NCBI GenBank assembly: GCA_036172095.1 | Contig: JAVHSH010000011.1 | Location: 1 to 18,086 of the forward strand | Direction of reading: 5' to 3' | DNA from: JAKBEU01 sp036172095 | GTDB lineage: Bacteria; Patescibacteriota; Microgenomatia; UBA1406; GWC2-37-13 | DNA length: 18,086 bases | Shown here: positions 6,638 to 13,187 of the stretch, in pieces | Position numbering within the stretch: position 1 is the stretch's first letter | Layout of the letters: each line of letters opens with the position of its first letter | The notes under the pieces: model-generated | Told to the model about the DNA's origin: nothing | The model's input: only the letters and a program-made list of their open reading frames with translations | Databases searched by the model: none | Translations under genes and position numbers: made by a program

Positions 6638-7904
6638 TATTCTTTAGTCTTTCAATTTCTTTCTTCAGTTCGACCATTTTAAGCTCTCTGTCAATCATTA
6701 TCTTATTGGAATTCTCAAGTTCTTTAATTTTTAACTTATATTCCTCACTCATCTGCTTTTTTTCATTAATATCGATAATTGAGCCGACCATGCGCATTGG
6801 TTTCCCATCCTTATCATATTTTGATGTTCCTCCACATAAATACCATTTATAGGTACCATTTTCTGTTAATAATCGATATTCCATTGAGTATGATTCCTTA
6901 TTTTTGAAACTCTGATCTAGCACTGAGAATGTTCTCTCTAGATCATCAGGATGAATCATTTTCTTGAATTCTTCAATTGATGTGAGCATCACCTTTGCCT
7001 CAAATCCTAAGAGTGAGCGAAATTTTTTTGAGAACATAATTTTATTATGTATGATATCCCAATCCCAAATCCCAGCGCTTACCCCCTCAACAGCAAGTTG
7101 ATATGTCTCATGAGATTCTTCCAATTCACGCTTAAGTTGACCTTCTTGTTCCACTGCTTCTTCCAAGCTTTGTATTTTAGACTCTAAATCGGATCTAAAA
7201 TTCAAGATTTCCCAAAAAACTTTAGGTTTATCTCTACCCTCCTCTGTATACCCCTCCCTATTCAGATAAAAGCCTATTATTGGCGTCATTATAAGTGCAA
7301 GTATCAATCGTATAATTAAATTGGATTGAAGTACAGAAATATACATCTGTTGTGAACCAAAAACGCCTGTGACAAAAATAAAACTATCTAGAAGAAGTGT
7401 GCTGAGTATCACCAAAAATATACGTATGAACGAAGGTACTTTTATTTTTCCCAACAACTCCCACGATATAGGTATAAAAAAAATATCAATAATAATTGCA
7501 GTTATAGAAAAGAAATAGTATTTTATATGGTCAAATGATAAAACTACCCATCTAGAAGTATCGGTTTGTAAACTTAGAAAAAAAACTATTCCGATATAAA
7601 AGAATGATGTGAATAATACTGTGAGGAGAGCAAGACGCGTTGCTCGAGGACCTTCAAATAGATATAGAAATAAGATTCCCAACATTAAACTCGTAAAGAA
7701 CGAAAACGAAGATATCAGTAAATACCATTGATTCAAAATAACAGCAAAATTAAGATCACTTAAATTGTGTGTTAATAATGTAAGTATGGCTATATAAGCA
7801 TAAAGTGGAATAAGGGTAAAGCGATTCTTTTTTCTATGCAGAAATATAACAATCGACCAAAGAATTAGTGTTTGGAGACAAAGATATACGAAAGGTGTAA
7901 ACAT
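6630..7904 (-). CDS. Seven-helix membrane PAS-domain protein without output domain
   Basis: This encodes 424 residues. There are seven hydrophobic helices (about 5-21, 30-45, 57-83, 90-111, 129-150, 158-180, 195-213), then a coiled coil (237-265), a PAS domain with PAC segment (about 265-384, SAGIWDWDI, FRSLLGFE, IHPDDLERTF, EYRLLTENGTYKWYL, MVGSIIDINEKKQ) and a second coiled coil (384-422). Features such as FEGPRATR, LDSFIFVTGVFG and LQSNLIIRL loosely recall VUT-type transporters, so the N-terminus may be a transporter-derived sensor; this is speculative. No histidine kinase, GGDEF, EAL or methyl-accepting part follows. The C-terminus RELKMVELKKEIERLK is the linker often seen before HisKA domains, but here the protein stops. 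It could signal by protein-protein contact. Confidence 0.85.
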   Translation of the reverse strand: MFTPFVYLCLQTLILWSIVIFLHRKKNRFTLIPLYAYIAILTLLTHNLSDLNFAVILNQWYLLISSFSFFTSLMLGILFLYLFEGPRATRLALLTVLFTSFFYIGIVFFLSLQTDTSRWVVLSFDHIKYYFFSITAIIIDIFFIPISWELLGKIKVPSFIRIFLVILSTLLLDSFIFVTGVFGSQQMYISVLQSNLIIRLILALIMTPIIGFYLNREGYTEEGRDKPKVFWEILNFRSDLESKIQSLEEAVEQEGQLKRELEESHETYQLAVEGVSAGIWDWDIIHNKIMFSKKFRSLLGFEAKVMLTSIEEFKKMIHPDDLERTFSVLDQSFKNKESYSMEYRLLTENGTYKWYLCGGTSKYDKDGKPMRMVGSIIDINEKKQMSEEYKLKIKELENSNKIMIDRELKMVELKKEIERLKNTT

Positions 7905-7910
7905 ATAATC

Positions 7911-7919
7911 ATCGTATCA
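7911..7919 (-). promoter_or_regulatory. Extended -10 promoter of the PAS gene
   Basis: The minus strand reads TGA-TACGAT (TACGAT at 7916-7911). The predicted transcript start is 7904, exactly the A of the start codon, giving a leaderless mRNA. The divergent EamA promoter lies 30 bases away. Confidence 0.45.
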
Positions 7920-7942
7920 TAAAGTATGTACCGATTACTGGC

Positions 7943-7951
7943 TGTTATACT
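7943..7951 (+). promoter_or_regulatory. Extended -10 promoter of the first EamA gene
   Basis: TGT-TATACT (TATACT at 7946-7951) predicts a transcript start near 7958, five bases before the ATG at 7963. No clear -35 is visible. Confidence 0.5.
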
Positions 7952-7962
7952 TATAGCTAAAT

Positions 7963-8835
7963 ATGACTCTTATCCCTATTCTACTCGCACTCCTCGCATT
8001 CGTCGGATGGGGTCTGGGCGACACAATAAGTATTGCTTTATTTCGTAAAAATGACCCAGCTGTTATCACCTTTTTCAGCGGCCTTTTACGTTTCTGTATT
8101 TGGCTATTACTTGCCCCCCTATTTTTGAATGAACTAGACTCCATCACATTGATCCCATTATTATTTAATCTTCTTGCCGGACTTGGATCTGGACTTGGTT
8201 ACTATTTTTATGGAAAAGCTGCACAGCGAACCAATCCCGCACTTGTAGCTGCAATTGGAGGTGGATGGGGCGGCTCTGCCCTCATCTATTCCCTTCTCTT
8301 CTTTAATGAGACGCTTTCTGTTCCTCAGTGGATCTCAATTTGCATGATTTTTTTCGGATTATTTTTAGTCACCTTCAATCTCAGTTGGTTCAAAAAAATG
8401 GATAGAAAAAATAATATGGGATTTCTTTATGCTTTTCTTTCCTTTTTAGCATGGGGAGTATGCGGAGCTTTCCTTAAAATTCCAGCTATCAGTTACGGAT
8501 GGTATTGGACTTCTGTCATTATGCTTATTCCTTATATACTTGTCCTTTTCCTTACGATGAAAAAACAAGGGAATATTTCACCACTTAAGATAAAGAATAT
8601 AAAACTATTTTTTGTTATTGTTATCGCAACCATTCTGGCCGACCTAGGATACAATAGCAGCTTTCATTTCGGCGGAAATATCGCAGTTGTTGGAACAATT
8701 GCCGGTTCATATGCCACGCTTTCTACCATACTCTCCTTCTTCATATATAAGGAGCCCCTATCGAGAAAGCAGTTTATTGGTATATGTATTGCGCTTATCG
8801 GCATCATTCTTACCTCATTTTTTTCCTCTATTTAA
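7963..8835 (+). CDS. EamA/DMT-superfamily transporter (first copy)
   Basis: This 290-residue protein has ten hydrophobic helices in two repeats of five (about 1-140 and 150-290), the standard length and topology of EamA drug/metabolite transporters. Typical marks are GWGLGDTISIALFRK near the start, the inner-repeat turn with FNETLSVPQWISICMIFFGLFLV (about 113-135), and the second repeat's matching YKEPLSRKQFIGICIALIGIIL (about 262-283). The substrate is unknown; members export amino acids, nucleotides or other metabolites. It is a single gene with a predicted leaderless transcript. It differs clearly from the second EamA gene at 13188 and is not a recent duplicate. Confidence 0.88.
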   Translation: MTLIPILLALLAFVGWGLGDTISIALFRKNDPAVITFFSGLLRFCIWLLLAPLFLNELDSITLIPLLFNLLAGLGSGLGYYFYGKAAQRTNPALVAAIGGGWGGSALIYSLLFFNETLSVPQWISICMIFFGLFLVTFNLSWFKKMDRKNNMGFLYAFLSFLAWGVCGAFLKIPAISYGWYWTSVIMLIPYILVLFLTMKKQGNISPLKIKNIKLFFVIVIATILADLGYNSSFHFGGNIAVVGTIAGSYATLSTILSFFIYKEPLSRKQFIGICIALIGIILTSFFSSI

Positions 8836-8897
8836 TTAGGATTAAATTATCTTGAGGAGAGGACTTTTTGTGTAGGGTGTATTTAGCAGAGAAGTTA

Positions 8898-8933
8898 TCT
8901 GTATCCCTTTGGTATTTCACATCAGGATACAGA
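8898..8933. other. Inverted repeat between convergent EamA and RRM genes
   Basis: TCTGTATCC at 8898-8906 pairs perfectly with GGATACAGA at 8925-8933 across an 18-base loop. It lies in the 123-base gap between two convergent genes, the place expected for a shared terminator, but no run of T follows on either strand and the loop is long. It may be an RNA-processing or 3'-end stabilising hairpin. I see nothing else in 8836-8958. Confidence 0.4.
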
Positions 8934-8958
8934 CAACATTCTTTGTTTGATTGTTAAA

Positions 8959-9240
8959 TTATCTGTCTCGTCTAAAAGAATTGCTTCTTTCTTCACGAGG
9001 TCGAGCTACGTTAACTACCAATGTTCTTCCGTCAACTTCTTTATCATTCATATCGAGTGCTTTCTTTGCGTCTTCTGCGTTCTTGAAAGTCACAAATCCA
9101 AATCCCTTTGATCTTTGTGTTTCGCGGTCCATGATGACCACTGCTTCAGTTATTTCTCCAAATTGAGAAAATAAATCTCTTAATGTATCGTTGTTGATTG
9201 CCCAAGGTAATCCTGCTACGAATAGTTTGTTTTGATCCAT
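8959..9240 (-). CDS. RRM-domain RNA-binding protein
   Basis: This encodes 93 residues from ATG 9240. One RNA recognition motif fills residues 4-80: RNP2 is LFVAGL (6-11) and RNP1 is KGFGFVTF (45-52), with both aromatic residues that stack on RNA bases present. A short arginine-rich tail (RPREERSNSFRRDR) follows. Single-RRM proteins of this type occur in cyanobacteria and many candidate-phylum bacteria and are often cold- or stress-regulated RNA chaperones. I preferred ATG 9240 over a GTG at 9252 because a strong Shine-Dalgarno, AGGGGGTGA, sits at the right distance and overlaps the GTG. The leader is about 92 bases, the longest predicted in the window. Confidence 0.93.
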   Translation of the reverse strand: MDQNKLFVAGLPWAINNDTLRDLFSQFGEITEAVVIMDRETQRSKGFGFVTFKNAEDAKKALDMNDKEVDGRTLVVNVARPREERSNSFRRDR

Positions 9241-9367
9241 ATTGTAAGTCACCCCCTTTTATGTTTTATGTTAAATGTGTTTTCACGAATGGAGTAGATT
9301 GTGCAGTCTCTGAGCTCTATTAGGAAATTAATACTATGAGTATACAGTACTGCAAGTGAATATGCAA
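9241..9367 (-). promoter_or_regulatory. RRM promoter, 92-base leader and strong ribosome binding site
   Basis: On the minus strand TTGCAT (9367-9362) and TATACT (9344-9339) are separated by exactly 17 bases, a near-consensus sigma-70 promoter. The predicted transcript start is about 9332, giving a 92-base leader before ATG 9240. The leader ends in a purine-rich AAAAGGGGGTGA (about 9260-9249), the only textbook Shine-Dalgarno in the window, preceded by the repeated ACATAAAACATAAAA. This arrangement suggests control after transcription, for example by temperature or by the RRM protein itself; that is inference. Confidence 0.6.
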
Positions 9368-9401
9368 AGACATATGTATATATGGCGCAATGTTGCATAT
9401 T
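9359..9401. repeat. 9-bp inverted repeat containing both divergent -35 boxes
   Basis: AATATGCAA at 9359-9367 and TTGCATATT at 9393-9401 are perfect inverted copies separated by 25 bases. Each copy contains a TTGCAT -35 hexamer, one for the RRM gene (minus) and one for the zinc-ribbon/glycosyltransferase unit (plus). The spacer includes CATATG and GCAATGTTGC. A dimeric regulator could bind here and control both directions. Confidence 0.5.
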
Positions 9402-9420
9402 GCCTATTTAGGACTATACT
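9393..9420 (+). promoter_or_regulatory. Promoter of the zinc-ribbon/glycosyltransferase/GH130 operon
   Basis: TTGCAT at 9393-9398 and TATACT at 9415-9420 are separated by 16 bases. The predicted transcript start is about 9427, six bases before the ATG at 9433, so the first gene is nearly leaderless. The hexamers match those of the divergent RRM promoter, and the two promoters are arranged symmetrically. Confidence 0.6.
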
Positions 9421-9432
9421 TAACGTCAGCAA

Positions 9433-9618
9433 ATGAAACTATCAACAAAAAAAGAACATTGCTTAATGTATGTGTGTAATTTCTGTAAGACTGAGATTAA
9501 AGCGTCAAAAAAAACAGAGATATATTACAGAAGTAATTGGATTGATGGATGCAACAACTGCTTCGCACTTTCGATAAATCCGGAAACTTCCAAGGAGTTC
9601 CAGGCAAAAGATTACTAG
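9433..9618 (+). CDS. Small zinc-ribbon protein of unknown function
   Basis: This 61-residue protein has two CxxC knuckles, CNFC (15-18) and CNNC (40-43), spaced by 21 residues. This is a typical four-cysteine zinc ribbon. No other domain is present and I do not recognise a family. Such small ribbons usually bind nucleic acid or a protein partner. ATG 9433 sits at the expected distance from a good promoter; ATG 9466 would keep all four cysteines and is an alternative. It ends 33 bases before the glycosyltransferase start and is probably co-transcribed with it, but nothing ties it to sugar metabolism. Confidence 0.7.
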   Translation: MKLSTKKEHCLMYVCNFCKTEIKASKKTEIYYRSNWIDGCNNCFALSINPETSKEFQAKDY

Positions 9619-9651
9619 AACCAGCATACCCCCCACATCAATAAGGTATAA

Positions 9652-11856
9652 TTGTGCATATTAAAAGATATAGTTACTCCCACAATCGTTTTCTTAAGTA
9701 CATACCCACCTCGTGAATGTGGAATAGCGACTTTTTCCCAAGATTTACTTCATTATTGTCAACAGTTTCTCGGCTCTTCAGTTACCTGTAAGGTTGCGGC
9801 TTTCAATCTCACCTCTTTGGATACTCATAATTATCCTCCGGAAGTCGAATGGCAAATCGATCAGAATAATAAAAAGGCCCATTACAATCTCGCGAAAGCG
9901 ATTAATCACAATACTCATATCTCAGGAGTGATAATACAGCATGAATATGGCATCTTCGGTGGAAAAGAAGGGATTAATATCTTGAATTTTATGCAGAGTT
10001 GCAAAAAACCAATGTTGGTTACTTTACATACGATTCTTCCCTCTCCAACAAATGAGATGAAGGAAGTTACAGCGAAGATTATCGACCTCGCTGCGACAAT
10101 CGTCGTTCTTACCGCAAAATCCAAGGAGTTACTCGAAAAAATATATCCTACCTCTATCGGGAAAGTGTTTATTATCCCACATGGGATTCACCCGGTTCCA
10201 TTTTCGCTTTCCCAAGAATCAAAGAAGAAACTTGAACTAAAGAAATACACTGTTTTGAGCACATTTGGTCTTCTCAGTCGTGGAAAAGGAATTGAGTATG
10301 TCATCAGATCGCTTCCGAAAGTCATAAAAAAAATCCCTTCAATACTCTATCTTGTTCTCGGACAGACCCATCCTGTCGTTGTTAGAAACGAAGGTGAAAA
10401 ATATCGTATCAAATTATTGCAGTTGATTACGAAATTGGGACTTGAAAAGCATGTAAAATTTTACGATCAATACTTAAGCCTTCCAGAGCTCTTTGAGTTT
10501 TTACGGGCAACTGATGTCTATATTTCTACATCTACTAATCCTAATCAAGCTGTAAGTGGTACGCTATCGTATGCACTTGGTGCAGGAAGAGCGGTTATAA
10601 GTACTCAATTTGCTCAAGCGAAGGAAATTGTCACAGAAGAAACGGGAAGACTTGTGCCAATCAAGGATTCTGAGGCAATCACAGATGCGATATTGGATTT
10701 GCTCAGCAATCCAGAACGTCTTAAGCAGATGCATCTGAAAGCGTATGAAAGTACACGCTATATGCTTTGGAGTAATGTCGCTGAAAAATATATCAGTCTT
10801 CTTTGTAGGACTATAATCCCAGAAATCAACATTACCCATCTTCGCACAATGACAGATGATTTCGGACTCTTCCAATTTGCCTCTCTGAATATACCAAATC
10901 GCCATTTCGGTTATACGTTGGATGATAATGCTCGCGCCATCATCACCTGCAGCTGGCTTGCAAGACAAGCATATACAAAAGAATTGGAAAATCTCATTGA
11001 TATATATCTTTCCTTCATCCAAACATGCCAAAATGAGGATGGATCTTTCATAAATTATATTGATCATGATAAGAAACTACCGACCGATCAGAACAATAAG
11101 GAAGATTTAGAAGATACGCAGGCACGCGCTCTTTGGGCGTTGAGCGAAATAATGAGCAATATGGTTCTTTCCTCAAAAATACGAGTGCTGGCAAAATCAC
11201 TGTTTTTACTTAAGTACGAACATATGCCAAAATTCACCCATTTACGGGCAATGGCCTATGTTATTAAATCGTTCGTCCTGGTTTATGGCATCCTACCAGA
11301 ATACCGTAACAGATTAAACGCTCACATTCGAATGTATGCGGACATATTAATGACTGCACTCATAACAAACACGGAAATGACCTGGCATTGGTTCGAAAGT
11401 CATTTGTCATATAATAATGGCTTGTTATCTGAAAGCTTGCTTATAGCTGGCCAACATTTGGATGACATTGCATATAAGGACAAAGCCCTATCCTCTCTTC
11501 AATTCCTTATAAAAAATACATTCACGAAGGATACATATATCCCTATTGGGCAATCAAATTGGTATAAGAAAAATAGCATTAGAAGCGAATTTGATCAGCA
11601 ACCAGAAGATCCTGCTTCAATGGTATCAGCACTTGTTTGCGCTTACAAATATACTCGAAATGACGAATATAAAAGACTTGCGGAACTCTGTTTCAACTGG
11701 TTCCTCGGAAAGAATAGTCTAAATATTTCTCTGTATGATAAAAACACTGGGGGGTGTTATGATGGGTTACGCCCGGATAGTGTGAATTTAAATCAAGGAG
11801 CTGAATCTCTCATTTCATATCTCATGTCGAATTTATTAATCAGAGAACTCAACTAA
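9652..11856 (+). CDS. Two-domain glycosyltransferase: GT4-like N-terminus plus (alpha/alpha)6-like C-terminus
   Basis: This encodes 734 residues. The N-terminal part (about 8-385) is a GT-B glycosyltransferase of GT4 type: the opening strand and glycine-rich loop TIVFLSTYPPRECGIATF, the domain joint IPHGIHPVPF, strand STFGLLSRGKGIEYVIRSLP, and the donor-site region SGTLSYALGAGRAVIST. The C-terminal part (about 390-734) is helical with repeated motifs FGYTLDDNARAI, EDTQARALWALSE, HWFESHLSYNNGLLSE and a final NQGAESLISYL. It looks like an (alpha/alpha)6 toroid as in glycosidases. TTG 9652 is the only usable start, with AAGG five bases upstream. The stop is directly followed by the GH130 ATG. 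It probably builds or remodels a mannose-containing glycan in the cytoplasm; substrate is inferred from the partner. Confidence 0.88.
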   Translation: MCILKDIVTPTIVFLSTYPPRECGIATFSQDLLHYCQQFLGSSVTCKVAAFNLTSLDTHNYPPEVEWQIDQNNKKAHYNLAKAINHNTHISGVIIQHEYGIFGGKEGINILNFMQSCKKPMLVTLHTILPSPTNEMKEVTAKIIDLAATIVVLTAKSKELLEKIYPTSIGKVFIIPHGIHPVPFSLSQESKKKLELKKYTVLSTFGLLSRGKGIEYVIRSLPKVIKKIPSILYLVLGQTHPVVVRNEGEKYRIKLLQLITKLGLEKHVKFYDQYLSLPELFEFLRATDVYISTSTNPNQAVSGTLSYALGAGRAVISTQFAQAKEIVTEETGRLVPIKDSEAITDAILDLLSNPERLKQMHLKAYESTRYMLWSNVAEKYISLLCRTIIPEINITHLRTMTDDFGLFQFASLNIPNRHFGYTLDDNARAIITCSWLARQAYTKELENLIDIYLSFIQTCQNEDGSFINYIDHDKKLPTDQNNKEDLEDTQARALWALSEIMSNMVLSSKIRVLAKSLFLLKYEHMPKFTHLRAMAYVIKSFVLVYGILPEYRNRLNAHIRMYADILMTALITNTEMTWHWFESHLSYNNGLLSESLLIAGQHLDDIAYKDKALSSLQFLIKNTFTKDTYIPIGQSNWYKKNSIRSEFDQQPEDPASMVSALVCAYKYTRNDEYKRLAELCFNWFLGKNSLNISLYDKNTGGCYDGLRPDSVNLNQGAESLISYLMSNLLIRELN

Positions 11857-12807
11857 ATGAAAATTTTGCAAATAAAAAATATTTTTCCTAACGTTACTGT
11901 TGCTCGGTATAATCTTGCAGTTTGGCAAAAAGAACAAGGTACTTCTCTCTACTTTATTGGAAGAGAAGTTGCTCAAGCAGGTACTATCGGAGAACCGGAT
12001 ACAGGAATATTAAAACTTTTTGAGGTTGGGATAAATGGAGAGATAATTCAGGAAAAAGTAATTTGGAAACCGCTTTATGATGGCATAAATTTAGAAGATC
12101 CGCGTGCTTTAGAACTTCCCAACGAAAATCTGATAATTGGTGTCACTGCAGTGTTGAGAGATAAATTGGGACGTCCTGTTCCTTTTCCGGCAATTGTAAA
12201 AATAGATTCAGTAAACTCATGGAACAAGGAGTTGCCCCCATTCCTTATTATCGACACGTTTGGCCCCGGAAAAAATCTGACTCCCATTGATAATGTCACC
12301 TATCTCTTTCGTCCTGAAACAAAACAATATCACCATAAGATTCTCGTATTTTCCCTCCATTCACAGATCCCTGAAAAACTCTGTGATATTGAATTCCCTT
12401 CGGATATCCCTTGGGCATCATGGAAAATAGGGACAACTATGCCGCCTATATGGCTGTCTCCTGCTGAAGCTTTACTCATCATCCATGGTATGTCTATGGA
12501 AATTGTAAATGGAAAAGAAAAATATACATATAGTATTGGTCGTGCAAAACTTACCCGCATACAAAATATATTCACAATCCAGGTTGCGCCTGAACCGATA
12601 TTGACCCCAGATAATTTCATTAATAATGATGGACACCCAATGGTACAAGAGCTTCATCCGGAGTTGCGGCGAGTGGTATATTCCTGTGGTGGAATAATTA
12701 AAAAAAATACAAAAGACACCCTATCACTATATGTGAATGTAGGAGATAGAAGCACATTTGAAGTCGATTTCTCGCTTCAAGAACTCAAGAAGGATCTTTT
12801 TTATTGA
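11857..12807 (+). CDS. GH130-family glycosidase/phosphorylase-like protein
   Basis: This 316-residue protein follows the five-bladed beta-propeller pattern of GH130. Landmarks are LEDPRALELP (79-88; the D81 equivalent is the proton-donor region in GH130 beta-mannoside phosphorylases), GPGKNLTPIDNVTYLFRPE (136-154), IGTTMPPIW with LLIIHGM (191-212), the PEPILTP step (245-251) and LSLYVNVGDRSTF near the end. GH130 enzymes cleave beta-1,2- or beta-1,4-mannosides, mostly by phosphorolysis to mannose-1-phosphate. Usual basic phosphate-binding residues cannot be confirmed by eye. There is no signal peptide, so it acts in the cytoplasm. It begins at the base after the glycosyltransferase stop, indicating strict coupling. 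The 3' end overlaps the convergent gene by 7 bases. Confidence 0.82.
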   Translation: MKILQIKNIFPNVTVARYNLAVWQKEQGTSLYFIGREVAQAGTIGEPDTGILKLFEVGINGEIIQEKVIWKPLYDGINLEDPRALELPNENLIIGVTAVLRDKLGRPVPFPAIVKIDSVNSWNKELPPFLIIDTFGPGKNLTPIDNVTYLFRPETKQYHHKILVFSLHSQIPEKLCDIEFPSDIPWASWKIGTTMPPIWLSPAEALLIIHGMSMEIVNGKEKYTYSIGRAKLTRIQNIFTIQVAPEPILTPDNFINNDGHPMVQELHPELRRVVYSCGGIIKKNTKDTLSLYVNVGDRSTFEVDFSLQELKKDLFY

Positions 12808-13148
12808 AATAATTGCCGCAATTCCTGAACATCACCTGTTTTGGGCAATACTGCGCCGGTTTGCTTGAACATACTCACTGTCGCCCAGATACTTATCAAT
12901 CCTAAAATAACCGTAAGGGCAAGGGATATCATACCCGCGTGAATATCTTCTTTGGTTCCATTCGCAAAAAATAGATATTTGAAAAAATAATACAAACCAA
13001 TTGGTGGCAATAGTGCGCTCTGGACATATGCCTTCATATACCCTTCTTTCCTTTTTATATCTCTTTCTTTTTCGTCAATTTCAAGGAGTGCCTGAAATGC
13101 TTCAAGATTTTTCTGTGGGACAACGGGAGGGATTTGTGTATCTATCAT
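12801..13148 (-). CDS. Small two-helix membrane protein, unknown function
   Basis: This encodes 115 residues from ATG 13148 (MIDTQIPPVVPQ). The N-terminal 40 residues are charged and include FQALLEIDEKERDIKRKEGYMKAY, probably a cytoplasmic helix. Two membrane segments follow at about 44-61 (LLPPIGLYYFFKYLFFA) and 73-93 (ISLALTVILGLISIWATVSMF), then a short tail. I do not recognise a family. ATG 13151 is an alternative start one codon upstream; a TATAAT at 13161-13156 predicts a transcript start near 13149, which favours 13148. It shares its short promoter region with the divergent EamA gene. Confidence 0.7.
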   Translation of the reverse strand: MIDTQIPPVVPQKNLEAFQALLEIDEKERDIKRKEGYMKAYVQSALLPPIGLYYFFKYLFFANGTKEDIHAGMISLALTVILGLISIWATVSMFKQTGAVLPKTGDVQELRQLFQ

Positions 13149-13155
13149 CATGTTT

Positions 13156-13181
13156 ATTATAGTCTATGGTGTTGTTATAAT
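13156..13181. promoter_or_regulatory. Symmetrical divergent promoter ATTATA-N14-TATAAT (first copy)
   Basis: A minus-strand TATAAT (13161-13156) and a plus-strand TGT-TATAAT (TATAAT at 13176-13181) stand back to back with exactly 14 bases between them. Predicted transcript starts are about 13149 (minus) and 13188 (plus), which coincide with the two start codons. The -35 position of each promoter falls on the -10 box of the other, so two polymerases could not bind at once. Confidence 0.6.
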
Positions 13182-13187
13182 TGTCAG

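Noticed and set aside
8898..8933. Intrinsic terminator for EamA-1 or the RRM gene
   Set aside because: The stem is perfect, but the loop is 18 bases and no T-run follows on either strand.
10564..11067. Long minus-strand open frame inside the glycosyltransferase gene
   Set aside because: The opposite strand carries clear GT4 and toroid motifs; the minus frame is cysteine/isoleucine-rich and matches no family.
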